Source: Streptomyces clavuligerus (GTDB lineage: Bacteria > Actinomycetota > Actinomycetes > Streptomycetales > Streptomycetaceae). Taken from it: 64,000 nt of DNA. The position numbers were made by a program, and so were the translations under genes. Location: the NCBI RefSeq assembly GCF_005519465.1, contig NZ_CP027858.1:6125001-6189000 (forward strand). The letters run 5' to 3'. The notes under the pieces are model-generated. The model searched no databases and had not been told where the DNA came from. It worked only from the letters and a program-made list of their open reading frames with translations. Shown in pieces: positions 1-8,793 of this stretch (position 1 is the first letter of the stretch; each line of letters begins with the position of its first letter).

Positions 1-15
1 GGTGCCGGTCACGGA

Positions 16-294
16 TCAGACCTCCTGGCGGTCCGGGTCGTCGGTGCGGTGCGGGTCCGGAACGTGCGCTGCGGGGCCGGGGTCCGCACCGGAGCCCGCC
101 GGGACGCCCCCGGAGCCGGAATCAGAAACGGAAACGGAAACGGAAACGGAATCGGCGGCCTCCGGCGGACCGGCGGCCGGGACGGAGAGGACCCCGGGGT
201 CGATGCCCAGCGACGCGAGGGAGCGCCAGGGAAGGACGGTGCCGTGCGCCCCGGCACGGAGCCGGGCGCGGGGACGAGTGGTCGTAGGGGACAT
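16..294 (-). CDS. Small hypothetical protein, 92 aa, low-complexity C-terminal half
   Basis: I do not recognise this protein. The start at 294 has a purine-rich GAGAGGCGG site upstream on the minus strand. The N-terminal half is basic and ends in the ordinary-looking segment LPWRSLASLGIDPGVLS. The C-terminal half is low complexity: a run of Val-Ser dipeptides encoded by a short tandem DNA repeat, then Gly/Asp/Pro-rich sequence. It lies 125 bp downstream of the alpha/beta hydrolase and points the same way, so it could be the last gene of the biosynthetic cluster. No signal peptide, membrane segment or catalytic motif is visible. It could also be a spurious frame. Confidence 0.35.
   Translation of the reverse strand: MSPTTTRPRARLRAGAHGTVLPWRSLASLGIDPGVLSVPAAGPPEAADSVSVSVSVSDSGSGGVPAGSGADPGPAAHVPDPHRTDDPDRQEV
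124..151. repeat. Short tandem hexamer repeat (ACGGAA)n
   Basis: Four to five consecutive copies of a six-base unit encode the Val-Ser run of the overlapping small frame on the minus strand. It is a simple sequence repeat of the kind that changes length by slippage. There are no unique spacers, so it is not a CRISPR array. Confidence 0.7.
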
Positions 295-419
295 GGCAAC
301 CGCCTCTCGGTCGCTGTGCAGGGGTGCGCCCGGACGGGCGCCGCCGGCCCTCACGGGCCGTGGACGGGCCGCGAGCGGCCCGGAGAGCGGTGGGGCGGAG
401 CGGTGGCCGGGCCGATCGG

Positions 420-1541
420 TCAGACCGGCGGCAGCGGCCCGTCGGGCGAACCGTTCGCGGGCACCGCCACCGCGGACTCCACCGCCCGTACCGCGACGGG
501 CCGCACCGGGCCCGGCTCCGCCGCGGCGGCGAACCGCGTCCGCAGCAGCGAGCGGACCAGCCAGGCCCGTACCGCCGTGAGATGCGCGGGGGAGCCGTGG
601 ACGTCGTCGAACTCCTTGAACCGGGCCCGGGGGAGCGCCGCCGCCAGCAGCCGCGGGTCGCCCGCCGGGATGATCTCGTCCCGGGAGCTGACGACATATC
701 CGACGGGGACGCGCACCGCGCCCAGGGTGTCGGGGCCGAGCGGAAAGCGCCGGAGCAGCAGCCGCAGCGCCTCCTCGTCCGCCGACCCGGTGAGCCTGCG
801 CAGCGTCTCCACGGTGATGCCGGGGACCCGGGGCCACCACAGCGGGTCGGTGAAGAACCCCGCGACCGGCGCCCCGACGGTGTGGACCCCGCGGATACGG
901 GGGTCGTCCGCCGCCGCCCGCAGCGCCATGTGGCCGCTGAAGCTGAGCCCGAGGACGCTGGTGCGGCGGACGTCGGCCCGCCGCTCCAGCCGGTTCAGCA
1001 GAAACGGCAGCAGCCGCCAGGAGTCGGGCCCGTAGCGCAGGGTGTTCTCGCCGACGCCGGGCATCTCGGTCGCGACGGCCGCGTAGCCGAGCCGGGCCAG
1101 CTTCGGCAGCAGCGGGGCCCACTGCTCCTTCACGCTGACGATGCCGCCCGAGACGACGACCAGCGGTCTGCGGCGGCGGACGTCGAGTCCGGCCGTCCAG
1201 CAGACGACGACGCCGTCCGGGTGGTCGAGGAGCAGCCGTCCGATGCCCCGGCGGCGGCGCCAGTCGTCGAAGGTCCGTACGCAGTTGGCCTGGGCCCTGG
1301 CCCGGACCTCGTCGCCGTGGTGGGGGAAACGGGCCAGCGCGTAGCGGCGGCAGGCGTCGAGCGGACGGCCCGCCGTGGCCAGCCGGTCGGCCTCGGCCGT
1401 CCAGACGCGGGCCCAGGAGGCGGGGTGACCCGGCTCGTCGTTGGTGATCCGGGGCAGGACCGCCGCCACCTGGCGTTCGGTGATGCCCTGGCCGCGGGCG
1501 TGCAGCCGGGCGAACTCCTTCAGCTCGTCGAGATGGTCCAT
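420..1541 (-). CDS. FrsA-like alpha/beta hydrolase, candidate tetronate acetate-eliminating enzyme
   Basis: A 373-aa protein with an N-terminal helical cap and a C-terminal alpha/beta hydrolase core, as in the FrsA/DUF1100 esterases. The nucleophile serine sits in GLSFSG (a variant GxSx motif), the acid in SSRDEIIP, and the catalytic histidine in DDVHGSPAHL near the C-terminus. ATG 1541 is preferred over ATG 1565 because GGAGGAA lies 4-5 nt before it. In the agglomerin pathway (established knowledge) an alpha/beta hydrolase eliminates acetate from an O-acetylated tetronate to form an exocyclic methylene. The E2-type acyltransferase at 3027-3887 supplies the matching acetylation partner here. 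That assignment is inference from context; a generic esterase remains possible. Confidence 0.75.
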   Translation of the reverse strand: MDHLDELKEFARLHARGQGITERQVAAVLPRITNDEPGHPASWARVWTAEADRLATAGRPLDACRRYALARFPHHGDEVRARAQANCVRTFDDWRRRRGIGRLLLDHPDGVVVCWTAGLDVRRRRPLVVVSGGIVSVKEQWAPLLPKLARLGYAAVATEMPGVGENTLRYGPDSWRLLPFLLNRLERRADVRRTSVLGLSFSGHMALRAAADDPRIRGVHTVGAPVAGFFTDPLWWPRVPGITVETLRRLTGSADEEALRLLLRRFPLGPDTLGAVRVPVGYVVSSRDEIIPAGDPRLLAAALPRARFKEFDDVHGSPAHLTAVRAWLVRSLLRTRFAAAAEPGPVRPVAVRAVESAVAVPANGSPDGPLPPV

Positions 1542-2011
1542 GACTTCCTCCGTCTCCCTCACCACCGAGGGCCCGTGCCAGGTGACTCGGCCCGGGGCCG
1601 TCCCGGGCGGGCGAAACGCGGATACGAACGCGGATACGGATGTCGATGCGGATGCGGAACGCGGATGCGCGGGGGCCGCGCTCGGGCCGCGCCGTGCGGA
1701 CGGACGCGGGGAGCCATCGGTCCGCGGGAGTGTGGGCGGGCGCCGTCTGCCGGGGTGGGGGAATGTGCCCCGGCGGAGCGCCCGCCCTGGACACCACGGT
1801 GGCGGACGTCCCTTAAGGCACGCTTGGCGCCCGCCGGAGCGGAGTCCGTACGCGGGCAGCCCGAAGGGCGCCGTGACCCAAGGGACAGCACCCCCCTTGG
1901 GTCACGGCGCCCTTCTGCCGGCCGGTGCCCCGGCCGCCGCCGGACGGCCCTCGCGGACCCTGCCTGACGGTTCCTCCTGTGCCGCACCGGGCCGCGCCGG
2001 GTGCCCGTGCC
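1542..2011. other. Intergenic stretch, terminator plus short repeats
   Basis: There is no convincing gene in these 470 bases. Around 1617-1671 there is an imperfect tandem repeat built on GCGGAT/ACGGAT units. A long perfect hairpin (listed separately) lies at 1864-1914. The rest is GC-rich sequence with only long shadow frames. Confidence 0.6.
1864..1914 (-). terminator. Strong hairpin terminator after the phosphopantetheinyl transferase gene
   Basis: A perfect 21-bp inverted repeat (arms 1864-1884 and 1894-1914) with a 9-nt loop lies about 100 bp downstream of the leftward operon that ends with the phosphopantetheinyl transferase. No long T-run follows, which is usual for GC-rich actinomycete terminators. 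It separates the main operon from the hydrolase gene. Confidence 0.7.
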
Positions 2012-3094
2012 TCAGACCGCGAACGCGTCCCGCGCCCAGCCGCCCCGTTCACCCGCGGTGCCCACCGGCGCCGCGGGAGCCATCGGGACCGGGGCGGCCT
2101 CCGCGGCGGCCCGCGACCCCACCGGCACCGGCGGTGCCGACGGCCGTACCGGCCCCGGTGCCGATGGCGGGTCCCAGGCCCCGGGCGGGCCCCACGACCC
2201 CGGGAGATCCGGTCCGCCCGCTCCCGCCGGGGAGTCCGCCGTGTCCGGAGGTTCCTCCGCCAGGGTCTCGGTCAGCAGCGCCACCACATGGGGATCGAGC
2301 ATGGTCCCGGCGGCCGTGTCCTCGACCCCGCCGAGACCGGTGTCGCTCACCGCGACGCTGACGGCGTAGCCGCCGTCCACCGAGAAGGTGCGGAACTCCC
2401 ACTCCACCCCGGTGCCGGGCGCCCCGTCGGGCGTCAGCACCCGGTCGAGACGGCCGTCGGGCCCGAAGCCGAAGTCCGTGAAACGGAAGCGCAGCCCCTG
2501 CCCGATCGCCTTGCTGTACGCCTCCTTGAGCGTCCACAGCCGGACCAGCGCGGGACCGCGCTCCTCGGGCGCCAGCCGGGACAGCGCCCCCAGTTCATGG
2601 GGTGTACACACATGACGGTGCAGACCGCGGGTGTACAGCGGGCGGTCCGCCCGTTCCGCGTCCACCCCGATCAGCCCGCGCGTGGTCAGCCCGATCAGCA
2701 GCAGATCCTCGGTGTGGCTGAGGCTGATGTCGACGGCGTCGCAACCGCGCAGATAGGGGCGGCCCGTGGGCCCGTACCCCAACTCGATGACCTGGGGCGG
2801 CACCCGGAGCGCCACCGCGGCGGCGAACTTCAGCAGCACCCGTGACGCGGCGAACCGCGTCCGCACATCCGGGTGCGTCATCTCCAGATAGCGTTCCCAG
2901 TCCCGCCCCAGCAGCGCCCGCAGCCGGGGCCCGCCGGTCTGGTCGGGCTGCCAGTCGGCGAGCCGGGCGTGCAGGACCGCGACCGAGTGCTGCTCCAGGT
3001 CGGCGCGCACCCGGTCCCAGGCGCCGTCACGTCCGGAGATCTTGACCGGCTCCCCGAACGAGGGTCTGGAAGCCGTCCCCCTCCGCGCCGTCAT
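2012..3094 (-). CDS. 4'-phosphopantetheinyl transferase (Sfp type) with long C-terminal extension
   Basis: Converts apo carrier proteins to holo form by transferring phosphopantetheine from CoA. The two signature motifs are clear: IGVDAE (Mg2+ binding) and WTLKEAYSKA. The catalytic domain covers roughly residues 40-260 of 360; the last 90 or so residues are Pro/Ala/Gly-rich and look disordered. The start at 3094 follows GGAGGAG and overlaps the 3' end of the upstream acyltransferase gene by 68 nt, which suggests translational coupling. The natural substrates are the carrier proteins of this cluster: the ACP at 3884-4111, the PKS ACP domain and the ACP at 8433-8762. Confidence 0.92.
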   Translation of the reverse strand: MTARRGTASRPSFGEPVKISGRDGAWDRVRADLEQHSVAVLHARLADWQPDQTGGPRLRALLGRDWERYLEMTHPDVRTRFAASRVLLKFAAAVALRVPPQVIELGYGPTGRPYLRGCDAVDISLSHTEDLLLIGLTTRGLIGVDAERADRPLYTRGLHRHVCTPHELGALSRLAPEERGPALVRLWTLKEAYSKAIGQGLRFRFTDFGFGPDGRLDRVLTPDGAPGTGVEWEFRTFSVDGGYAVSVAVSDTGLGGVEDTAAGTMLDPHVVALLTETLAEEPPDTADSPAGAGGPDLPGSWGPPGAWDPPSAPGPVRPSAPPVPVGSRAAAEAAPVPMAPAAPVGTAGERGGWARDAFAV

Positions 3095-3887
3095 CGAACT
3101 CCTCCAAGGTGGTCTTGAGGTCGCCGAGCACATCCGCCGCCGCCGCGCCGTCGATGATCCGGTGGTCGAAGGTGAGTCCGAGCCGCATCACGGGGGCGAT
3201 CGTGAGCCGTCCGTCCCGGGCCACGGGCCGCTCGGCCACCCGGCCCGCGCACAGGGTGACGGCGGTGCCGCCGCTGGAGTGGAAGCCGTCGACCGGCCGG
3301 TGGCCGAGCGAACTCACCGAGACCGTGCCGAGGACGGCGGGCCTGCGGCGCGGATCGCGCAGCGCGGCGGCGAAGGCGAGCCGGCCCAGCGGCACCGGGA
3401 GGCGGCCGAGCAGCCGCACCCCCCGGAACTCCGGCAGCCCGGCGGTGTCCGGGCCCCGGTAGCGCTCGATCCGCCGCTGGATCTCGTCGAGACCGGCGCT
3501 CTCCAGACCCGGGAGCAGCGCCGAGAGCACCGTGCGCTCCCCGTCGACCGTGCGGTCGAGGGCCAGCTTCGCGGTCACCCCGTCGAAGCGGACGGTGCGC
3601 GGCCCGCGCAGCCCGAGCAGGCGGCCCGGGTCCAGGGCGGCGTTGGCCTCCGGGTGCCGGTGCAGCACCCGGCCCGCCGCGTACAGCACATACGCCACCA
3701 CCGACGAGCGCCGCCCCGCCGCACGGGCGGCGGCCCGGTGCGCCTCGACGCGGGTCATGTCGATGTCCGTGTCGAGATGCACGGGCCGCTGTCGCGCCGC
3801 GTGCTCCAGGAAGTAGAGCGTATGGCGGCGGCGTCGCTCGGAGCGCGTGCGCGCCGGGCCCCGGCCGGGCCCGGCGGACCCCGTCAT
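3027..3887 (-). CDS. 2-oxoacid dehydrogenase E2-type acyltransferase, tetronate O-acetylating enzyme candidate
   Basis: This 286-aa protein contains only the catalytic domain of the CAT/E2 acyltransferase family. It has no lipoyl domain and no E1/E3-binding domain, so it is not part of a dehydrogenase complex. The hallmark TFDHRIIDGA carries the catalytic His and the HxxxDG motif. Its ATG overlaps the stop codon of the upstream ACP gene (ATGA), so the two are coupled. Stand-alone E2-type acyltransferases next to FkbH, a small ACP and a KASIII homologue are diagnostic of agglomerin-type tetronate clusters (known), where they acetylate the hydroxymethyl group before elimination. The substrate here is inferred. 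Confidence 0.85.
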   Translation of the reverse strand: MTGSAGPGRGPARTRSERRRRHTLYFLEHAARQRPVHLDTDIDMTRVEAHRAAARAAGRRSSVVAYVLYAAGRVLHRHPEANAALDPGRLLGLRGPRTVRFDGVTAKLALDRTVDGERTVLSALLPGLESAGLDEIQRRIERYRGPDTAGLPEFRGVRLLGRLPVPLGRLAFAAALRDPRRRPAVLGTVSVSSLGHRPVDGFHSSGGTAVTLCAGRVAERPVARDGRLTIAPVMRLGLTFDHRIIDGAAAADVLGDLKTTLEEFDDGAEGDGFQTLVRGAGQDLRT

Positions 3888-4111
3888 GCCCGTACCGCCA
3901 GCTGATAGATCTCCTGGAGGCTGCGGGCCTCCAGCAGCCGTCCGATCGGGAGCTGCCGTCCGGTGGTCTGCTCCAGAACGGTGACCAGCTTCAGCAGATA
4001 CAGCGAGTCCCACTCGGGGAGCTGGTCGAGATCGGCCTCGACCTCGTGGTCCTGAAGGGGCATGCCCAGCTCGTCCCTGACGAGGCGGACGAAGTCGTCG
4101 ATGGTCTGCAT
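3884..4111 (-). CDS. Stand-alone acyl carrier protein, candidate glyceryl-ACP
   Basis: A 75-aa carrier protein. The phosphopantetheine serine lies in EWDSLYLLKL, equivalent to the DSL motif. It sits between the KASIII-like gene and the E2-type acyltransferase and is coupled to the latter by an ATGA overlap. In tetronate clusters a small discrete ACP next to the FkbH homologue receives D-glyceryl from 1,3-bisphosphoglycerate; this one is the best candidate by size and position. The cluster has a second free ACP (8433-8762) next to the lipid-handling genes, which makes a division of labour plausible. Confidence 0.9.
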   Translation of the reverse strand: MQTIDDFVRLVRDELGMPLQDHEVEADLDQLPEWDSLYLLKLVTVLEQTTGRQLPIGRLLEARSLQEIYQLAVRA

Positions 4112-4238
4112 CGGTGATGCCTTCCCGGGCGCGGAGCCAATGGTGAACTGCGGTGCGGATGAGGGGCCTTGGGGCCTGCCCCCACGACGGGCGGTGGGAC
4201 GTGTCCAGTGCCACGGTGTACGACGGGGCCGTGGGCCG

Positions 4239-5279
4239 TCAGCTTTTCTCCAGTGCGAAACCGGATTTGATCCATTTGCTGGACTCGACGGCGACGGCAA
4301 GCGCTCTCTGTCCCTGCGTCATTTTGCTGAGAAGAGCGTCCAGTTGAAGGAAAGGAAGGGCATTTCCATTGTTTCCGGTGTCGGCCACGCAGGACACCTC
4401 CACGGAGCCCGGAAGGTTCAACTGCTGGGTGATCCGCCGGGTCATATGACCGGAAAGCTGCGGCGGAAGCAGGAAATCCACATCCTCCGCCGACCACTCC
4501 AGCTCCTCCAGCAGCTCCCAGAGGATCTCCTCGGCGATCACCGGGACGGACTCCTCGATCGCCTTGTAGTCCTCCCTGATCGCCTGCCGGTCCTCGTGCC
4601 GGTCGGCCAGGCCGAACCAGTCGATGACCTGGCCGGGCTCCCGGCCCAGACCGGTGAAACGGTTGAGGACCCGGCGGACGGCGACCGCGTGGCCGCGCGG
4701 CTCGGAGGTGAGGACCGCGGCGCCCGCGCCGTCCCCGAACAGGACGTAGTTGACGAGGTCGCTGGGGGCGGCGCCGGACAGATCCCGGTCGAGGTCCAGG
4801 TGCTTGCTGCACACATCGCCGCCGATCACCAGGCCCGCGCGGTAGCCGCCGCCCGTGATCAGGGTGCGGCCGAGATCCAGGGCCTGGACCGCGCCCGCGC
4901 AGCCCGACTGGAGCTGATAGGTCGGCAGTTGGTCGAGCCCGAGCAGATCGGCGACCGTGTTGACGGTGGCGGGCATCAGATGGTCCGGGGTCGCGGTGCC
5001 CATGACCACGAACTCGATCTCCTCGGGCGCCACCCCGGACGCGGCGAGCGCCCGCTCACCGGCCTGGGCGCAGATGTCGGCGAGCGACCAGCGCACCTCG
5101 CCGCTCTCCAGGTCCCGGGCGAAGTGCCGGGTCCTCGTCCCGATGAACACGTCGATCCACTCGTCGTTGACGCCGAGCGTCTTGGCCAGCCTGGCGTTGT
5201 CGACGGGGTCGCCGGGCAGGGCCGTGCCGACGGCGGCGAGATACGCCACCGTGCCGGCGGGGGACTGGGGTGACTGCAT
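4239..5279 (-). CDS. KASIII-like ketosynthase, candidate tetronate-forming condensing enzyme
   Basis: A 346-aa FabH-family protein. The nucleophile is Cys127 in LQSGCAGAV, and the Asn motif survives as DTGNNGNAL. The place of the canonical HQAN motif reads LLPPQLSGH, so the usual catalytic His is replaced by Pro and a His occurs a few residues later. The start at 5279 is preceded by GAAAGGA. In RK-682/agglomerin-type pathways a KASIII homologue joins glyceryl-ACP to a beta-ketoacyl-ACP and closes the tetronate ring (known); the neighbours here fit that role. It ends 127 bp before the glyceryl-ACP candidate and follows the PKS gene. Confidence 0.88.
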   Translation of the reverse strand: MQSPQSPAGTVAYLAAVGTALPGDPVDNARLAKTLGVNDEWIDVFIGTRTRHFARDLESGEVRWSLADICAQAGERALAASGVAPEEIEFVVMGTATPDHLMPATVNTVADLLGLDQLPTYQLQSGCAGAVQALDLGRTLITGGGYRAGLVIGGDVCSKHLDLDRDLSGAAPSDLVNYVLFGDGAGAAVLTSEPRGHAVAVRRVLNRFTGLGREPGQVIDWFGLADRHEDRQAIREDYKAIEESVPVIAEEILWELLEELEWSAEDVDFLLPPQLSGHMTRRITQQLNLPGSVEVSCVADTGNNGNALPFLQLDALLSKMTQGQRALAVAVESSKWIKSGFALEKS

Positions 5280-5391
5280 CGTGCGGTCCTTTCGTACGGG
5301 CAGAGAGCCGGGTGGGGCGGGGCGGGGGCCGGGGCCGCCCCCCGGGGGGGAGGAGGCGGACACCCGGCCCGGCGGCGGGGCCGGGCGGCGC

Positions 5392-8300
5392 TCAGGCGAC
5401 GGCGGAACCCGTCCGGCCGCGGAGATAGCCGATGAGATCGCCGACCGACGAGAGCTGCGGCAGCAGATCCTGCACGCTGATCGCCTCCATCCCCGGCAGC
5501 CGGTCCTGGATGCGGTCCTTCAGCTCCATCACCATCACCGAGTCGAAGCCCAGGTCCTCGTAGAGCAGCGACAGCGGCGAGACCTCGTCCACGGCGTAGC
5601 CGCCGACCTCCGCCACCGCCTCGACCACCGCGCGCTCCACCGGGTCGCCGATGGGCTCACGGGCCGGGGACAGCACCGCCACCGCCTCGCCCGGCCCGGT
5701 CCCCGCACCCGGCTCCGCGGTCCTGAGCTGCGTCGTCGGCGGCACCGACGGCAGCACCACCGCGTCGCTCCCGGCGGACTTCCGGATCGGCCCGCGGGTC
5801 CAGAACCGGTGCGCGTCGGAGAACACGTACGGCGTGAGCCGCTGCCGCTGCCGGTCCTCCTCCGCGTACACCGCGTCCCAGCGCGGGTCGAGACCGGTGC
5901 GGTACAGCTCGGCCACGGCCCGTGCCAGCTCCCGGCCGTCCGCCTCCGCCCCGGGCACCAGGGCCACCGTGTGGCCCTGTGTCCCGGCGGCGGGACGGAG
6001 CTTGCGCGCCATCCGGGTGAGCACCGGCTGCGGCCCCACCTCCACCAGATGGGACGGACCGGCCTCCAGCAGCCCCGCCGCCGCGTCCGCGAACAGCACC
6101 GGGGCGCTGATGTGCTCGGTCCAGTACGCGGCGTCCATCGGTTCGGCCTCCAGCAGCCGGCCCCGTACCGTCGAGTACACCGGCAGCTTGGGCACCCCGC
6201 CCCCGGCCTCCTCCGCGATCCGCGCGAACCGCTCCAGCACCGGCTCCATCAGCGGCGAGTGGAACGCGTGCGACACATCGAGCCGCCGGGCCCGCACCCC
6301 CCGCTCCAGCAGCGCCTCCTCGATCCGCGCCAGCGCCGCCAGATCGCCCGAGAGCACGCTCGCCCGCGGGCCGTTGACGGCGGCCACGCCCACGAGCGGC
6401 TCCCCGTCCACCAGCTCCGCCAGGTCCGCCGCGTCGGCGCGGACCGCCAGCATCCCGCCGCCGCCGGGCAGCTCCTCCATCAGCGCGCCGCGCGCGGCGA
6501 CCAGCCGGGCGGCCTGCTCCAGCGGGAAGACCTCGGCGACCACCGCCGCCGCGTACTCGCCGACGCTGTGCCCGAGCAGCAGCGCCGGGGGCACCCCCAG
6601 CTCCCGCAGACAGGAGGCCAGGGCGTAGCCCACGGCGAACAGCGCGGGCTGGGTCCGGCCGGTGCCGTGCACGGCCGCGTCCCCCGCCAGCAGCAGATCC
6701 CGGACCGAGTCCCGGGTGTGCGGCGCGAGCGCCGCGTCCGCCTCGTCCAGGAACCGCCGGTACAGCGGCGACTCCTGGTAGAGCCGGGCCGTCATCGCCG
6801 GATACTGCGAACCCTGGCCGGTGAACAACAGCGCCACCAGCGGCTTCCCGGCGGGGTTGCCGGTCAGCCGGGCCAGCAGGTCCTCGTCCCCCGCGGCCCG
6901 GCGCAGCGCACCGGCCAGCTCCGCGCTGTCCCCGGCGGGCAGCGCGAACCGGAAGCGGTGGCCCGTCTTGACGAGATTGCTGCTCCAGCACAGCGGCCCC
7001 GCCGGTACCCGGCGCCGCCGGACCGCGTCCGCCTGCGCCAGCAGATTGCGCCGCAGCGCCGCCGGGTTCGGCGCGCTCAGCGTGAACACCCCGGCGCCCA
7101 CCCCCGTCGGGCCGCCGTCCGCCGCCGCGGCCGGGCCCTCCGCCGCCTCCCCGGGCCGCGCCGCGTACGCGGGGGCGGACTCCAGCACCGCGTGGGCGTT
7201 GGTGCCGCCCATGCCGAAGCTGCTCAGCCCTCCGACCACGGTCCGGTTCTGGAGCCGCAGCGGGGTCTTCAGCAGCCGCAGCCCCTGGGCGCCCAGCTTG
7301 AGCGCCGGGTTCTCCTTCGTCGCGTAACGGCTCGCCGGGACCACCCGGTGGTGCAGCGACAGCGCCACCTTGATCAGCCCGGCGATGCCCGCCGCGCCCT
7401 CGGTGTGCCCGATGCTGCCCTTGACCGAGCCGAGCGCCAGCGGGCGCCCCGAACGCGTCGCGTGCAGCCCGCCCAGCGCCTTCGCCTCGATCATGTCGCC
7501 CAGCACCGTGCCGGTGCCGTGCGCCTCCATGAACGTCACGTCCGAGGGCTCGACCCCGGCCCGCCGGTACGCCGCCGACAGCACCTCCTGCTGCGACCAG
7601 CGGTTGGGCGCGGTGATGCCGTTGCTCCGCCCGTCCTGGTTGACGGCCGTGCCGCGGATCACCGCGTACACCGGCTGGCCGTCCGCGAGCGCGTCCTCCA
7701 GCCGCCGCAGCACCACGGCGCCCACGCCCTCGCCGCGGCCGATGCCGTCGGCGTCGGCGCTGAACGGCTTGCAGCGGCCGTCGGGCGCGGACAGCCCCGC
7801 CTGGGTGTAGAAGATCCCCAGTGCCGGGGTGAGCGCGACGTTCACCCCGCCCGCGATGGCCGTGTCGCACTCGCCCGACAGCAGCGAGTTGCACGCCAGA
7901 TGCACCGCGACCAGCGAGGACGAGCAGGCCGTGTCCACGGCGAGACTCGGCCCCTTCAGATCCAGGTGGTAAGAGATCCGGTTGGCCGTCATGCAGTAGC
8001 CGTTGCCGGAGCCCACCTGGGCCGTGACCCGTGCGTAGTCCGTCAGATGGAGCTGTGCCCACTCGTTGCCCATGATCCCGACGAAGACGCCAGTGGAGCT
8101 GCCCGCCAGCCGCGCCGGGGCGATACCGGAGTCCTCCACGGCCCGCCAGGCGCACTGGAGCAGCAGCCGCTGCTGCGGGTCCATCGCCTGCGCCTCGCGC
8201 GGCGAGACCGTGAAGAACTCGTTGTCGAAGGCGTCCGGGTCGGAGATGAACCCGCCCTCGGTGGTGTTGGAGTGGCCCTCCGCCCCGGTGGCGGAGTGGA

Positions 8301-8436
8301 AGTCCCGGGCGCTCCAGCGCTGTCCCGGGACCTTGCCCACCCCCTCACCGGAGCGCATCAGCATCTCCCAGTAGGCGCCGGCGTCCGGCGCCCCCGGGAA
8401 ACGGCAGTCCAGTCCGACGATGGCGACCGGCCTCAT
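5392..8436 (-). CDS. Type I polyketide synthase, single module KS-AT-ACP
   Basis: This 1,014-aa protein has one complete minimal module. The KS (residues 1-420) has Cys171 in DTACSSS and the two His motifs EAHGTGT and GSIGHTEGAAG. The AT has LFTGQGSQ and GHSVGE, and its HAFH specificity motif is typical of malonyl-CoA selection. The C-terminal ACP carries Ser966 in LGFDSVMVMEL. There is no KR, DH, ER or thioesterase, so the product should be a beta-ketoacyl-ACP, which is what a tetronate-forming KASIII enzyme needs. The start codon overlaps the stop of the upstream ACP gene (ATGA). The starter is probably supplied by the FAAL/ACP pair. Confidence 0.95.
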   Translation of the reverse strand: MRPVAIVGLDCRFPGAPDAGAYWEMLMRSGEGVGKVPGQRWSARDFHSATGAEGHSNTTEGGFISDPDAFDNEFFTVSPREAQAMDPQQRLLLQCAWRAVEDSGIAPARLAGSSTGVFVGIMGNEWAQLHLTDYARVTAQVGSGNGYCMTANRISYHLDLKGPSLAVDTACSSSLVAVHLACNSLLSGECDTAIAGGVNVALTPALGIFYTQAGLSAPDGRCKPFSADADGIGRGEGVGAVVLRRLEDALADGQPVYAVIRGTAVNQDGRSNGITAPNRWSQQEVLSAAYRRAGVEPSDVTFMEAHGTGTVLGDMIEAKALGGLHATRSGRPLALGSVKGSIGHTEGAAGIAGLIKVALSLHHRVVPASRYATKENPALKLGAQGLRLLKTPLRLQNRTVVGGLSSFGMGGTNAHAVLESAPAYAARPGEAAEGPAAAADGGPTGVGAGVFTLSAPNPAALRRNLLAQADAVRRRRVPAGPLCWSSNLVKTGHRFRFALPAGDSAELAGALRRAAGDEDLLARLTGNPAGKPLVALLFTGQGSQYPAMTARLYQESPLYRRFLDEADAALAPHTRDSVRDLLLAGDAAVHGTGRTQPALFAVGYALASCLRELGVPPALLLGHSVGEYAAAVVAEVFPLEQAARLVAARGALMEELPGGGGMLAVRADAADLAELVDGEPLVGVAAVNGPRASVLSGDLAALARIEEALLERGVRARRLDVSHAFHSPLMEPVLERFARIAEEAGGGVPKLPVYSTVRGRLLEAEPMDAAYWTEHISAPVLFADAAAGLLEAGPSHLVEVGPQPVLTRMARKLRPAAGTQGHTVALVPGAEADGRELARAVAELYRTGLDPRWDAVYAEEDRQRQRLTPYVFSDAHRFWTRGPIRKSAGSDAVVLPSVPPTTQLRTAEPGAGTGPGEAVAVLSPAREPIGDPVERAVVEAVAEVGGYAVDEVSPLSLLYEDLGFDSVMVMELKDRIQDRLPGMEAISVQDLLPQLSSVGDLIGYLRGRTGSAVA

Positions 8437-8762
8437 CGTGCATCACGCGCGAGGGCCCGCAGTTCCTCGACCAGATGCCCGGCGAGGGCGTCCACGGTGG
8501 GGTAGTCCCAGGCCACGGTGGGCTCCAGGACGAGATCGAAGTCCTCCTCGATGTCTCCGCACAGGCTGAGCGCGGCGACCGAGTCGAGCCCGTACTCGGC
8601 CAGCGGCACCGAGGGGACGATCTCGGCGGGCGAGCGCTTGAGGTACAGCGCGATCCGGTCGGCGAGCCAGCCGCTCAGCGACTCGACACTGTGCTCGGTG
8701 TGCTGGGCGGCGGCGGGACCGGCCGACGGGACGGACGCGGGAACGGACGCGGGAACAGACAT
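8433..8762 (-). CDS. Acyl carrier protein, candidate lipid-loading ACP
   Basis: A 109-aa protein: an Ala/Pro/Ser-rich N-terminal tail of about 20 residues followed by an ACP fold with the attachment serine in YGLDSVAAL. It is coupled to the PKS gene by an ATGA overlap and follows the two acyl-CoA dehydrogenase-like genes. In lipopeptide pathways such as daptomycin and friulimicin (known), a FAAL loads a fatty acid onto a discrete ACP of this kind, and dehydrogenases can then act on the ACP-bound chain. I infer that it shuttles the lipid starter from FAAL through desaturation to the KS. Confidence 0.9.
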   Translation of the reverse strand: MSVPASVPASVPSAGPAAAQHTEHSVESLSGWLADRIALYLKRSPAEIVPSVPLAEYGLDSVAALSLCGDIEEDFDLVLEPTVAWDYPTVDALAGHLVEELRALARDAR

Positions 8763-8793
8763 GGGGTACTCCTAGATCGGGCGCGCCGGTCTC

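Noticed and set aside
124..151. Possible CRISPR-like repeat
   Set aside because: A simple hexamer tandem repeat without spacers.
4957..8505. 1,182-aa open frame on the + strand opposite the PKS gene
   Set aside because: It is antisense to a PKS with all catalytic motifs. Its composition (Arg/Gln/His/Pro-rich) is typical of shadow frames in high-GC DNA.
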